DNA of 64,000 nt from UBA7672 sp963738625 (GTDB taxonomy: Bacteria > Pseudomonadota > Alphaproteobacteria > Caulobacterales > Hyphomonadaceae). Below are positions 1 through 9,268 of this stretch, piece by piece. The position numbers and the translations under genes are program-made. The notes under the pieces are model-generated. The model made no database searches and was not told the origin of the DNA. It saw only the letters and a program-made list of their open reading frames with translations. Location: contig CAVTXH010000002.1 of assembly GCA_963738625.1 (NCBI GenBank), forward strand, positions 992,001 through 1,056,000, in the 5' to 3' direction. Within the stretch, counting starts at the first letter, position 1. Each line of letters starts with the position of its first letter.

Positions 1-2
1 AG

Positions 3-1289
3 CTGGCGGACACCTCGGGTTTCTCCGGCAGCAACAGCGGATCCGGATCGAGCCGGGAAACGGAGGACGAGGACGCCAGCGGCTCGACATCCGGTTCGTC
101 CGGTTCGGGCGGTTCAGTCAATTCAGGGTCTGGTTCATCGAACAGCGGAAGCGGGTCCAGCAACAGCGGCAGCGGATCGGACGACGAGGACGACGATACC
201 ACATCCGGTTCTGGCTATGCCCGCATCGAACGCGACCCGAACAATCAGGAATTTCGCGAGCGGGAGCTGGTGGTGCTGTCAGAGGACGGCGCCCTCGCCA
301 ACCGCGCGGCTGCGCTCGGCTTTTCCGTCGTCGAGACCCGGCAGCTTGGCGCCATCGGCTCGGTTGTGCTTCGCCTTCGGGTGCCCGAGGCAATGACATC
401 CGCAGGTGCGCTGGACCTGCTGCAACGTGCTGAACCTGAATCCGCGTCCGGGTACAACCACCTGTTCAGGGCTTCAGGCGTTGTGGTTTTGGCCATGGCT
501 GCGCCACCAATCTTCGCCGCCCAGGCAGAAGGAACAGTCGGGGTGGTCGACGGTTTTGCATCCGACACCGTGGCGGGATGGAGGGTGAACCGGATCGCGG
601 CGTCACCGGCAAGGAGCGGCCATGGCGATGTCGTTGCGGGCATCCTGCTTGAAGAAATGGCCGGGCGGTACGCCACGACCCCGAAGGGTCTGCTTCTCGA
701 CGACGTGGTTGGCGCCTTCGGTCAGGCCGGCGCATCGGATGTCGCCGCGCTTGTCGCGTCCCTGGATCACATGAGCCTCGCGAAGGCGGATGTCATCAAC
801 ATCTCCCTCACCGGGCCGGACAATCCGGTGCTGGCGCGCGCTGTTGCGCGGACGCTGGAGATGGGCCCGGCTATTGTCGCGGCTGGCGGCAATGGCGGAC
901 CGGCTGCGCCCCCCGCATTTCCGGCCGCTTATCCTGGCGTGATCGGCGTGGCCGCCGTCGACCTGAGCGGGCGACCCTGGATCTATTCCGCCACGGGCGA
1001 CCACATCGATGTCGCCGCACTCGGCGAAGCACAAACAGCGCAACGTGGCCCGGCCCGGTTCGGAACCTCTTTTGCAGCGCCACGCATCGCCGCTTTGATC
1101 GCGTCCAGACGCTCGCGAAGCGCCGCCATCAATCCGGGAACCCTCCTGGCCATGGAGGCGCGTGATGCAGGAGTTCCGGGCAGGGATCCAGTCTATGGAG
1201 TGGGCATCGTCGGCTTGGGAGCCGCAAATGGAAGTGATGCCCACCGTGTCGCCGCCTCGCGCGATATTTCTGCTGCGGTGGGGCAGTGA
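3..1289 (+). CDS. S8 family subtilisin-like serine peptidase, 5' end outside the window
   Basis: The frame is open to the left edge, so the true start lies upstream. The first ~75 visible residues are low-complexity Ser/Gly/Asn with two acidic patches, probably a disordered linker. A subtilase core follows. The triad can be read as Asp in GVVDGF (visible residue 183), His in SGHGDVV (207) and Ser in FGTSFAAP (356), with the oxyanion Asn in AAGGNGG. The Asp-His gap is short and the core is compact compared with classical subtilisins. It is probably secreted or surface-exposed, although any signal peptide would be off-window. No partner gene is visible. The family call is firm; the substrate is unknown. 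Confidence 0.85.
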   Translation: MADTSGFSGSNSGSGSSRETEDEDASGSTSGSSGSGGSVNSGSGSSNSGSGSSNSGSGSDDEDDDTTSGSGYARIERDPNNQEFRERELVVLSEDGALANRAAALGFSVVETRQLGAIGSVVLRLRVPEAMTSAGALDLLQRAEPESASGYNHLFRASGVVVLAMAAPPIFAAQAEGTVGVVDGFASDTVAGWRVNRIAASPARSGHGDVVAGILLEEMAGRYATTPKGLLLDDVVGAFGQAGASDVAALVASLDHMSLAKADVINISLTGPDNPVLARAVARTLEMGPAIVAAGGNGGPAAPPAFPAAYPGVIGVAAVDLSGRPWIYSATGDHIDVAALGEAQTAQRGPARFGTSFAAPRIAALIASRRSRSAAINPGTLLAMEARDAGVPGRDPVYGVGIVGLGAANGSDAHRVAASRDISAAVGQ

Positions 1290-1490
1290 GCAGCTCGACG
1301 CCCGGCGATCACGGTAGTGTGGCGCTGCGGGTTTCCCCGGTCGGCCTCTGAGGCCGCATGAAGCCCGCGGGACAGAACCAATGTGGGCGTCGGCGGAAAT
1401 GGCGGACCGGCTGAGGTGAGTTCAGAGGTTCTAAGCGATGGCTCTCGCCCCGATGCGGTTGTCGGGATCGGTCGCGCAGCCGGCCGGATC

Positions 1491-1514
1491 GAGCCGGACT
1501 ACCCATGCCGGCTC
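1491..1514 (-). terminator. hairpin at the 3' end of the first quinoprotein gene
   Basis: Perfect 7-bp arms GAGCCGG and CCGGCTC flank a 10-nt loop and overlap the stop codon of the minus-strand gene. There is no clear T-run, so Rho-independent termination is possible but weak. Confidence 0.35.
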
Positions 1515-3300
1515 ACTTGCCCAGGGCGAACACCACAATGCCGGGTTCGCCCTTTGGCGCTTCCGGGGTTGCGCCGCGGGCGCGGCGGAAGGCCTGGTAG
1601 CGGCGCGACAGGTCGTTGATGTGGTTGTTGGCGATGCCGACAACGACCGCCACATACTGCGTCTGGCCGACGCTGTAGGTGATGACGCCGGAGCTCGGGT
1701 AATTGTCGAGCCGAGCGGTCCACAGCAGTTTTCCGTCGCGGTCGTCGAACGCCTTCAGCGACGGATCTAGATCGCCGGTGAACACGACGCCGCCGGCTGT
1801 CGCCAGCGCGGAGGCGGAGGGGGGCGCGTCGAGGTCATGCGTCCAGGCGAGCTTCTTGCCGCTGACATCCATCGCCTGCAGCCGGCCCATCTTGCCGTCC
1901 TTCACCGCATCGGGGTGATCCGCAGCGCTGAGAATGGAGCCGGGGGCGCTGAGGAGGCTTCCTCCCTTGCCGCCCATGCCCATGCACCACTCCGTCAGCG
2001 GCACATACAGCAGGCCGGTGTTCTTGCTGAAGGATGTCGGCGGCCAGGAGCGCGCGCCGGAGGGGCCGGGGCAATAGACCGTCGGCCGTTCCGGATCCGG
2101 AAGGCGTCCGGGATCGATCGTCTTCGCGCCCGTTGCGGGATCGATCGCGGTGATGATGTTCTGCGTGCCTGCGTCGATCGAGAAGACATAAGCGCCGGTC
2201 GCCGCATCGACGGCTTCGAGAATGCCCATCTTCCCCATGTTCATCACAACCTTGCGGTTGCGGCCGCCGATCCTGACTGTCGCGATCTGGCGCTCGAACA
2301 CCCAGTCGAGATCCCATTGGTCATTCTTCAGATGCTGGTAGTGCCACACCAGTTTTCCGGTGTCAGGGTCGAGGGCGATGGTGCTGTTGGTGTAGAGCGC
2401 GTCCGTTGTCGTTCCCGGAATGCCCGACGGCTTCAGCATCGGGCCGGTGTCGTAGGTGGGCGCGACGCCGTAGTAGATGAGGTTCAGGTCCCGGTCCCAG
2501 GTTCCCTGGTGCCAGACAGAGCCGCCGAAGCGCTTTTCTATCGGCAGGCCGTTCCACGTCTCGCCGCCGGGCTCGCCCGGCCGCGGGATGGTGTTGAAGC
2601 GCCACAGCTCGCTCCCTGTCTTGATGTCGAGCGCGACGATGAACCCGCCGCCGGCGACGAAGCTGGTGGTGACGCCCTGGATCACCTTGTCGCCCACGAT
2701 CAGCGGCGCGCTGCGCAGACCGAGGGTCGTACTCATCACCGCCGGCGGCCGGATCTCTATTGTGTGGTCCCACACCTTGGCGCCGGTGCGTGCATCCAGC
2801 GCGATGACGTGCACATCGGATGTCGGGACGAGGACCAGGTCGCCCGACAGGGCGAGACCCATCTTCATGGTCGAGGAAACGCCCTTCGCCAGCGCATGCT
2901 CATGGCGCCACAGGACTTCCCCGGTCGCGGCGTTCAGCGCCAGCACGGTGTCGGGGGTTGTCTGCAGGAACATCACGCCGTCATGAACGAGCGGCGTCGG
3001 CATGCTGAGCCCGCCCTTGATGGGCGCGCGCCAGGCAGGCGCGAGGCTCTTCACATTGTCGCGGTTGATGCGTTTCAGCGGGCTGAAATTATGCCCGTCA
3101 TAGGTGCGTCCCCACTGCAACCAATCGCCCGGCGCCGGATCGCGCAGCATGGCAGGCGTGACCGGGCGCACGCCGCCGAGCAACGCCTCCGGGGTCGCGG
3201 CGGCCGTTGGCGCAGCTGGCGCGTCGCTGAGGGCGCAGGACTGCATTGCTATCGCGAGTACGGCGCAGCCAATCCCAAAGCAGAACCTTCCCGCTTTCAT
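1513..3300 (-). CDS. PQQ-dependent alcohol dehydrogenase-like quinoprotein, copy 1
   Basis: A 595-residue exported protein with a hydrophobic N-terminus ending near Cys22 (a weak lipobox, QSC). It starts the propeller with WLQWGRTYDG and NFSPLKRI, the hallmark beginning of methanol/ethanol-type quinoproteins, and has repeated blades of the type VLALNAATGEVLW. These enzymes oxidise alcohols or sugars in the periplasm with PQQ and pass electrons to cytochrome c. I do not see the adjacent Cys-Cys pair typical of PQQ alcohol dehydrogenases, nor a C-terminal haem domain, so substrate and activity are uncertain. It lies 42 nt downstream of a close paralogue and is probably co-transcribed with it. 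It could alternatively be a non-catalytic PQQ-like beta-propeller. Confidence 0.8.
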   Translation of the reverse strand: MKAGRFCFGIGCAVLAIAMQSCALSDAPAAPTAAATPEALLGGVRPVTPAMLRDPAPGDWLQWGRTYDGHNFSPLKRINRDNVKSLAPAWRAPIKGGLSMPTPLVHDGVMFLQTTPDTVLALNAATGEVLWRHEHALAKGVSSTMKMGLALSGDLVLVPTSDVHVIALDARTGAKVWDHTIEIRPPAVMSTTLGLRSAPLIVGDKVIQGVTTSFVAGGGFIVALDIKTGSELWRFNTIPRPGEPGGETWNGLPIEKRFGGSVWHQGTWDRDLNLIYYGVAPTYDTGPMLKPSGIPGTTTDALYTNSTIALDPDTGKLVWHYQHLKNDQWDLDWVFERQIATVRIGGRNRKVVMNMGKMGILEAVDAATGAYVFSIDAGTQNIITAIDPATGAKTIDPGRLPDPERPTVYCPGPSGARSWPPTSFSKNTGLLYVPLTEWCMGMGGKGGSLLSAPGSILSAADHPDAVKDGKMGRLQAMDVSGKKLAWTHDLDAPPSASALATAGGVVFTGDLDPSLKAFDDRDGKLLWTARLDNYPSSGVITYSVGQTQYVAVVVGIANNHINDLSRRYQAFRRARGATPEAPKGEPGIVVFALGK

Positions 3301-3342
3301 TTCAGTCCCCTCCTTCGCTCATCGCCGAAGCAGCCGGGTGGA

Positions 3343-5118
3343 TCATCCCGGCTGGGCCAGAGCGAACACCTGAATGGACGGCGCACCTGTCGGCGTGCTG
3401 GCGGGGAGGCCGCGGCTCTTGCGGAATTCCTGATAGCGCCCCGCCATTGCGCCGATGTGGTAGTTCCCCATGCCCGTGACCACGGCCACATACTGCTTGG
3501 CGCCGACACTGTAGGTGATGACAGAGGAGCTCGGATTTGCGTCGAGCGGCGCACTCCACAGCAGCTTTCCATCCCGATCGTCGAACGCCTTCAGCGCGGG
3601 GTCGAGGTCGCCGGCGAAGACAATGCCGCCGGCGGTGGACAGTGCGGAGGTCGAGATCGGCGCCTCCAGGTCATGCCGCCAGGCCAGTTTCTTGCCGCTG
3701 ACGTCCATGGCCTGCAGCCGGCCCATCTTGCCGTCCGCCAGCGCATCCGGGTGATCCGCATTGGACAGCCGCGCGCCGGACGCGCTGAGAAGCGGCGAGC
3801 CCTCCGCGCCGAATTTGGCGCACCACTCCGTCAGCGGCAGGTAGAGCTGGCCCGTGGGCGGACTGAACGATGTCGGCGGCCATGCGCGCGCGCCGGAGGG
3901 ACTGGGACAGTAGACTGTCGGCCGAGCCGGATCAGGAAGGCGCTGCGGATCGATCGTCTTCTCGCCGGTCTTGGGGTCGATCGCGCTGATGATGTTCTGT
4001 ATTCCCGCATCGATCGAGAACAGGTAGGCGCCCGTCGCCGCATCGAGCCCCTCGAGAATGCCCATCTTGCCGACATTCATCACCACCTTGCGGTTCTGGC
4101 CGCCGATCCTGACCGTCGCGAGCGTTCGTTCGAACGCCCAGTCGAGATCCCACTGATCGTTGCGCAGGTGCTGGTAGTGCCACTTCAACTGGCCGGTGTT
4201 CGCGTCGATGGCCATTGTTGAGTTGGTATAAAGCGCATCATTCGTCACGCCGGACGCGGACGATGCCTTCAGCAGAGGACCCGTGTCGTAGGTCGCCCCT
4301 GCGCCGTAGTAGACGAGGTTCAGGTCCTTGTCGTACGTGCCCTGATCCCAGACCGAGCCTCCTGTGCGCTTCTCCAGCGGCAGATCATTCCAGGTGTTGC
4401 CGCCAGGCGCACCCGGCCGGGCCAGGGTGTGAAAGCGCCATAGTTCTTTCCCGGTGCTGATGTCGAGCGCGACGATGAACCCGCCGCCCGGTCCGGCGCT
4501 TGAGGTGACCCCCTGGATCACCTTGTCGCCGGCTACGAGCGGCGCGCTCCGCAGGTTGAACATCATACGATTGGTCGCTGGCGCGCTGAGCTCGATGGTG
4601 TGGTCCCACGCCTTCTGGCCAGTGCGCGCATCGAGTGCGATCACATGCAGATCGGAGGTCGGCACGAACACCTGTCCGCCCGACAGGGCGAGACCCATCT
4701 TCATGCTTGAACCGCCGCCCGATAGCACATGCGCATGGCGCCACAGCTCTGTTCCGGTTGCGCCGTCCAGCGCCAGCACCGTGTCCGGCGCAGTATTCAG
4801 GAACATCACGCCGTCGTGGACCAGCGGCGTCGGCATGCTGAGCCCGCCCTGGATGGGTGTGCGCCAGGCAGGCGTGAGGGTCTTCACGTTCTCGCGGGCG
4901 ATGCGTTTCAGCGGGCTGAAATTCTGCCCGTCATAGGTGCGTCCCCACTGCAGCCAGTCGCCCGGCGCCGGATTCTGCAGCATGGCGGGCGTGACCGGGC
5001 GGATCTTTTCAAGCGGCGCGGCTGACGTGGCCGTGTCCGGCGCCTGGGCGCAGGACCCAAACGCTAGTGCGAGCAGGGCGCTGCACGCCCCGACCCAGAG
5101 CCTGTCCTGTGCGCGCAT
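3343..5118 (-). CDS. PQQ-dependent alcohol dehydrogenase-like quinoprotein, copy 2
   Basis: A 591-residue paralogue of the downstream gene; by eye most residues are identical along the whole length, so this is a tandem duplication. The start at 5118 (MRAQDRLW) is chosen because it begins a signal peptide ending at a lipobox-like GSC and follows a purine-rich AAAAAAGGGCGG stretch; the frame is open further upstream but encodes no plausible protein. Blade motifs such as VLALDGATGTELW match the quinoprotein propeller. As in copy 1, no vicinal Cys pair is seen. It is transcribed away from the TonB receptor at 5615, with which it shares a long intergenic region. Confidence 0.8.
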   Translation of the reverse strand: MRAQDRLWVGACSALLALAFGSCAQAPDTATSAAPLEKIRPVTPAMLQNPAPGDWLQWGRTYDGQNFSPLKRIARENVKTLTPAWRTPIQGGLSMPTPLVHDGVMFLNTAPDTVLALDGATGTELWRHAHVLSGGGSSMKMGLALSGGQVFVPTSDLHVIALDARTGQKAWDHTIELSAPATNRMMFNLRSAPLVAGDKVIQGVTSSAGPGGGFIVALDISTGKELWRFHTLARPGAPGGNTWNDLPLEKRTGGSVWDQGTYDKDLNLVYYGAGATYDTGPLLKASSASGVTNDALYTNSTMAIDANTGQLKWHYQHLRNDQWDLDWAFERTLATVRIGGQNRKVVMNVGKMGILEGLDAATGAYLFSIDAGIQNIISAIDPKTGEKTIDPQRLPDPARPTVYCPSPSGARAWPPTSFSPPTGQLYLPLTEWCAKFGAEGSPLLSASGARLSNADHPDALADGKMGRLQAMDVSGKKLAWRHDLEAPISTSALSTAGGIVFAGDLDPALKAFDDRDGKLLWSAPLDANPSSSVITYSVGAKQYVAVVTGMGNYHIGAMAGRYQEFRKSRGLPASTPTGAPSIQVFALAQPG

Positions 5119-5614
5119 CGTTTTCCGCCCTTTTTTCAACGTCTGTCTATCGAGACGATGGCCACACACTAGACTACGGAGGCTATGCGGGAAGCCCTGT
5201 CCTTCGACCGGATGCTCAGGTTCAACTCGACCGCCGGCGACCGTCTTTCGCGCGACGTTGCGGAAAGCGCTTACGACGCGGCACGGGACGTTGAAGGTCA
5301 TAGGATTGTGAGCGACGGTTTCGCAGCGATCCGGTCGCCAGCAGATCTCGCTCCCGATCACTGCCAGCGAGCCACAAAGGCTTCGATGCAGATCCGACAA
5401 GCGGCGGCAATGGATCCTTACGTAACGTTAGACTGGGCCGAGGGAATGCCGCAACGGGCCTAAATAGTGTGTTGGGTTCACCACAAGGGTCGGGAAAACG
5501 TTTCCGTCGTCCGCTCGTATCGGCGAGATTCAATCTCCGCGCGACCTGTCCGGCTGGCGCAAGTTCGCCGCCGGTGTGAAGCTTGGGGTCGGAAACTGAT
5601 ATGGGGTTAGGTCC
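5119..5614. promoter_or_regulatory. divergent intergenic region with palindromes
   Basis: About 500 nt separate the quinoprotein pair from the TonB receptor, and no convincing gene is present. It contains overlapping palindromes TTACGTAACGTTA at 5418-5430 and GGGAAAACGTTTCC at 5493-5505, the latter with an AAACGTTT core at 5496-5503. The second has the central CG and A/T flanks common in LacI-family operators. Both are plausible binding sites for a regulator of one or both flanking units. This is inference from symmetry only. Confidence 0.35.
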
Positions 5615-8332
5615 ATGAATATGAAGCTGTTGTGCGGCACTGCGCTTCTCCTCACGCTCGGAACACTCGCTGCTCCCATGGCAAGCGCGCAGGAGCGGAG
5701 CACAGCCAAGGAAGACGTCGTCATCGTGACCGGTACGCGCGTCGAGGCGCGCTCCGCGACTGACACGCCGGCGCCGGTGGACGTCGTGTCCGGCGCCGAG
5801 CTCCTGAACCAGGGCGACAATGACGCGGTGAACCTGCTCCGCACCCTGGTTCCCTCCTTCAACGCCACCACCCATCCGATTTCGGACGCGGCCACGCTCA
5901 TCCGCCCGGTCAACCTTCGCGGATTGCCGCCGGACAACACGCTTGTCCTGGTCAACGGCAAGCGACAGCACCGCGCCGCGGTCATCGCCTTCCTCGGCGC
6001 CGGTATTTCGGACGGCAGCCAGGGACCTGACATCTCGACCATTCCGGCTGTGGCGCTGAAGCAGGTTGAAGTGCTGCGCGACGGCGCCTCGTCGCAATAC
6101 GGCTCCGACGCCATTGCGGGCGTCATCAACTTCATCCTCAAGGACGATCCTTCGGGCGGTTCGCTCGAGGCCAAGTGGGGCCAGACCTACGAGGGCGACG
6201 GCGCGTCCTACCAGGTCGCTGGCAATGTCGGGCTGCCTATCGGCGCAGCAGGCTTCCTCAACCTGTCGGCGGAATACCAGCAGACCGACGCCACCAGCCG
6301 GTCGGTGCAGCGCGACGACGCAGCTGCGCTGATCGCCGCCGGCAACCTGGCCGTCGCCAACCCGGCGCAGATCTGGGGCCAGCCTGAAATCAAGAACGAC
6401 ATCAAGGTGTACGCCAATTTCGGCATGGACCTGAACGACGACCACCATCTCTATGCTTTCGGAAACTACGCGACGCGCGAAACCGAAGGCGGATTCTTCT
6501 TCCGCAACCCGACCAACCGGCCGGGCGTCTATGCTGGCCCCCTGGTCAACCCGACTACGGGCGCGGCGCAGGCCGGCGGAGTGCCGTCCATTCTCGTCGG
6601 CGATCTTTCGGTCAATACGGCAGGCGACTGCCCGGCCGGCATTCCCCTGACCGCGGGAGGCGGCCTGCTTCCCAACCCCACTATTCTTGCCGCGGTCACC
6701 GCCAACGCGAACTGCTTCTCCTTCGTCGAGCTGTTCCCGGGCGGGTTCACGCCGAAATTCGGCGGCGAGCTGGAGGACATGTCGCTGGCCGTGGGCCTGC
6801 GCGGCGTGCTGCCGCTGGGCGACGGTCTCAACTACGACGTCAGCTATCGCTACGGCGACAACCAGGTCGATTTCGCGATCAACAACACGATCAACGCCTC
6901 GCTCGGGCCGAATACGCCGACGTCCTTCAATCCGGGCGGATACGGCCAGATCGAAAACACCTTCAACCTGGACTTCGGCTACGGACTTCCGATTTCGGGC
7001 TTCGCTTCGGATCTCAACATCGCGTTCGGTTTCGAATGGCGCGAGGAGGAATTCGAGGTTCGAGCGGGCGATGCGGCCTCGTTCGCGCTCGGGCCGCTGG
7101 CGGCGCCATCCACCGCCTATCCGTTGGGCCAGGGCTTCTCGACCAGCTCGAACGGGTTCGGCGGCTTCACGCCCAACTCGGCCGGCAAGAACAGCCAGTC
7201 GAACACGTCCTACTATGTCGACCTCGAAGCCGACGTGACGGAAGCGGTGACGCTTCAGGCCGCGGTGCGGTTGGAAGATTATGACTCGTTCGGCCAGACC
7301 ACGAACTACAAGGTGGGCGGCCTCTGGCGCGTAACGCCTACGGTTCGCCTGCGGTCCACCTACTCGACGGGCTTCCACGCCCCGACCGCGGGCCAGGCGA
7401 ACGTCATCAACGTGACGACGCAGTTCTCCAACGGCCAGCTTGAAGACGAAGGGACATTCCCGCTCAGCAGCCCGGCGGGCCAGATCGCGGCGGATTACAT
7501 CGCCGGTCCGACATCGGCTGGCGGCCTCGGCCTGACGCGCCCGACGCTCGGGCCGGAAGAGTCGAAGAACGTCACGCTAGGCGCTGCGTTCGACATCGGC
7601 TCGTCCACCCTGACCGTCGATCTCTTCAACATCGACGTCGAAGATCGCATCTCGCGCTCCTCGACCATCAGCTTCCCGGCCGCGTTGCGCTTCCTTGCGG
7701 CGCAGCGCAACGTCCCCGTTGGCGCGGCGACCCGCACGGGCGACCTCCTGCAGATACTGGCCAACGCCAACGTGCTGGATCGGGCGGACTTTACAGGCTT
7801 TGAAGACCTGATCGCCTTCGCCTTCTTCAACAATGACTTCGACACGCGGACCAGCGGCGTCGATATCGTGCTTTCGGGACCGCTGGAGTTCATCGGGGTA
7901 GGCGAGACCAACTACGCCGCTGCGCTGAACTACACCGACACCAGCGTCGAGAACGTCGGGCAGACGATCTCGCCGACGCGTGTCCAACAGCTTGAAGAGA
8001 GCGTGCCGCAGTGGAAGGGGAACTTCTCGGTCACGCACACCCAGGGCCCGTGGCGCCTGCTCGGCCGCCTCAACTACTATGGCAGCTATTTCGAGGCCCA
8101 CCTCGAAGACAACACGCTGCCTATCGAAGGCGACGCCGCCGTGCTGGTGGATGCGGAAGTCGGCTACAAGATCACGGAGAACATCGAACTGATCGCTGGC
8201 GCCCAGAACCTGCTCGACCAGTATCCGGTCGACAATCCGTGGGCGGGCATCGTCGGCGCCAAGTATGGCGAGCGTTCGCCCTACGGCTTCAACGGCGGCT
8301 TCTACTACCTGAAGGCGCGCATGACCTGGTAG
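5615..8332 (+). CDS. TonB-dependent outer-membrane receptor 1
   Basis: A 905-residue receptor. The signal peptide ends at ASA-QE (about residue 25), a TonB-box-like DVVIVTGTR lies just after it, and a plug domain follows with VNLRGLPPDNTLVLVNGKR and VEVLRDGASSQYGSDAIAGVINF. A long beta-barrel ends in an aromatic residue (KARMTW), as expected for BAM-dependent assembly. The family imports ligands across the outer membrane using TonB-ExbBD energy. The ligand is not predictable. The divergent quinoprotein pair and the LPMO-like gene downstream suggest a saccharide or an oxidised sugar product rather than iron. A GGGGTTAGG stretch precedes the start; a second ATG two codons on is possible. Confidence 0.9.
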   Translation: MNMKLLCGTALLLTLGTLAAPMASAQERSTAKEDVVIVTGTRVEARSATDTPAPVDVVSGAELLNQGDNDAVNLLRTLVPSFNATTHPISDAATLIRPVNLRGLPPDNTLVLVNGKRQHRAAVIAFLGAGISDGSQGPDISTIPAVALKQVEVLRDGASSQYGSDAIAGVINFILKDDPSGGSLEAKWGQTYEGDGASYQVAGNVGLPIGAAGFLNLSAEYQQTDATSRSVQRDDAAALIAAGNLAVANPAQIWGQPEIKNDIKVYANFGMDLNDDHHLYAFGNYATRETEGGFFFRNPTNRPGVYAGPLVNPTTGAAQAGGVPSILVGDLSVNTAGDCPAGIPLTAGGGLLPNPTILAAVTANANCFSFVELFPGGFTPKFGGELEDMSLAVGLRGVLPLGDGLNYDVSYRYGDNQVDFAINNTINASLGPNTPTSFNPGGYGQIENTFNLDFGYGLPISGFASDLNIAFGFEWREEEFEVRAGDAASFALGPLAAPSTAYPLGQGFSTSSNGFGGFTPNSAGKNSQSNTSYYVDLEADVTEAVTLQAAVRLEDYDSFGQTTNYKVGGLWRVTPTVRLRSTYSTGFHAPTAGQANVINVTTQFSNGQLEDEGTFPLSSPAGQIAADYIAGPTSAGGLGLTRPTLGPEESKNVTLGAAFDIGSSTLTVDLFNIDVEDRISRSSTISFPAALRFLAAQRNVPVGAATRTGDLLQILANANVLDRADFTGFEDLIAFAFFNNDFDTRTSGVDIVLSGPLEFIGVGETNYAAALNYTDTSVENVGQTISPTRVQQLEESVPQWKGNFSVTHTQGPWRLLGRLNYYGSYFEAHLEDNTLPIEGDAAVLVDAEVGYKITENIELIAGAQNLLDQYPVDNPWAGIVGAKYGERSPYGFNGGFYYLKARMTW

Positions 8333-8611
8333 GGCAGCCAGCGCGTTCGTTCGGATACAGTCGCTGCACGGCGGCAAGGCGGGCGTCGATGTGTCTGCCG
8401 TCATCGGCGCATCGCTGTGCGGCGAACGCTGGCGTGGCGTCGGCTGCGGCTGATCGCCTGAGCACGCTGGTTTGACAGGGCCAGCGGCTGAAGGAAGAGG
8501 TACACGAGGAGTTCATGGGGGTGCTGGCGGAGACTGTCGCCATTTGCACGCGCCGTGCGTAAATGGCCGCTCGATGCGGATAGCAGCCGGGTACAGCAGC
8601 AAGGTAAGCCG

Positions 8612-9232
8612 ATGAAACACCAGATTGCCTTAGGTCTTTGCATTTCAGCGATGGCGCTCGCGGCCGGTCCTGCTTCGGCGCACTTCATCCTGGTGTCGCC
8701 CGACTCCTGGCTGGTCGAGAACGTGCTCGGCGATCCGCAGAAGGCCGGCCCGTGCGGCGGCACGAGCGCCGACCCGGGCACGCCGACCGGCAAGGTCACC
8801 GCCATGCGCGGCGGGGACATGCTCCACATCAAGGTGCGGGAGACGATCTATCATCCGGGGCATTATCGCGTGGCGCTGGCGGTGCTGGACCGCAAGGAGT
8901 TGCCTGCCGACCCCGAGGCTGAGACGCGCAACTCGCCGCGCGGACCGATCTCCGTTTCCGGCAAGATCGATCCCGCGCCGAAGGCGCCGGTGCTGGCCGA
9001 CGGGCTGTTCGTGCACAGGTCGCCGCCTGAAAAGGGATCGTTCTTCGAGACCGACGTGAAGCTGCCCAACATCAACTGCGAGAAATGCACGGTGCAGATC
9101 ATCCAGTTCATGGAAGAGCACGGGCTCAACAAGGATGGCGATTTCACCTACCACCATTGCGCCGATCTCAAGATCACCGCGAATCCCGCGCTGCCGATCG
9201 ACATGAACTGGCCGGGCCAGAAAACGAGCTAG
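8612..9232 (+). CDS. secreted LPMO-like (SCE4755-type) copper protein
   Basis: A 206-residue protein. The start at 8612 follows CAAGG and begins a signal peptide cleaved at ASA-HF, leaving His24 as the mature N-terminus, which is the hallmark of the copper histidine brace of lytic polysaccharide monooxygenases. Other candidate ligands are His81/His84 (YHPGHYR) and His181/182 (YHHCADLK). Cys48, 156, 159 and 183 could form disulfides, and CEKCTVQIIQFM resembles the conserved LPMO strand. I recall such proteins annotated as SCE4755 family polysaccharide monooxygenase-like. It would act outside the cell or in the periplasm. It converges with the cytochrome c-PQQ dehydrogenase gene, a plausible electron donor. 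True LPMO activity is unproven. I recognise nothing in the ~280 nt upstream. Confidence 0.75.
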   Translation: MKHQIALGLCISAMALAAGPASAHFILVSPDSWLVENVLGDPQKAGPCGGTSADPGTPTGKVTAMRGGDMLHIKVRETIYHPGHYRVALAVLDRKELPADPEAETRNSPRGPISVSGKIDPAPKAPVLADGLFVHRSPPEKGSFFETDVKLPNINCEKCTVQIIQFMEEHGLNKDGDFTYHHCADLKITANPALPIDMNWPGQKTS

Positions 9233-9245
9233 GAAGCCGAGGCGG

Positions 9246-9268
9246 ATAGCGCCCGCAACAGGCGCTAT
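9246..9268. terminator. hairpin between convergent genes
   Basis: Perfect 8-bp arms ATAGCGCC and GGCGCTAT with a 7-nt loop lie between the ends of the LPMO-like gene and the PQQ dehydrogenase gene. A short TTT follows on the plus strand. It probably terminates transcription from one or both sides. Confidence 0.5.

Noticed and set aside
1388..1460. tRNA-Leu-like stretch (GGCGGAAATGGCGGACCGGCTGA)
   Set aside because: It has a D-arm-like block, but no acceptor, anticodon or T-stem pairs can be formed.
1837..4221. Very long open frame opposite the quinoprotein genes
   Set aside because: It is the high-GC antisense shadow of two well-supported propeller genes and has no family motifs.
5222..7378. 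Long minus-strand frame inside TonB receptor 1
   Set aside because: Arg/Val/Glu-rich shadow of the receptor gene; no start signal and no domain.
8333..8611. Short open frames that might be transposase remnants
   Set aside because: No catalytic motif or terminal repeat was found; only a lone TTGACA without a matching -10 element.
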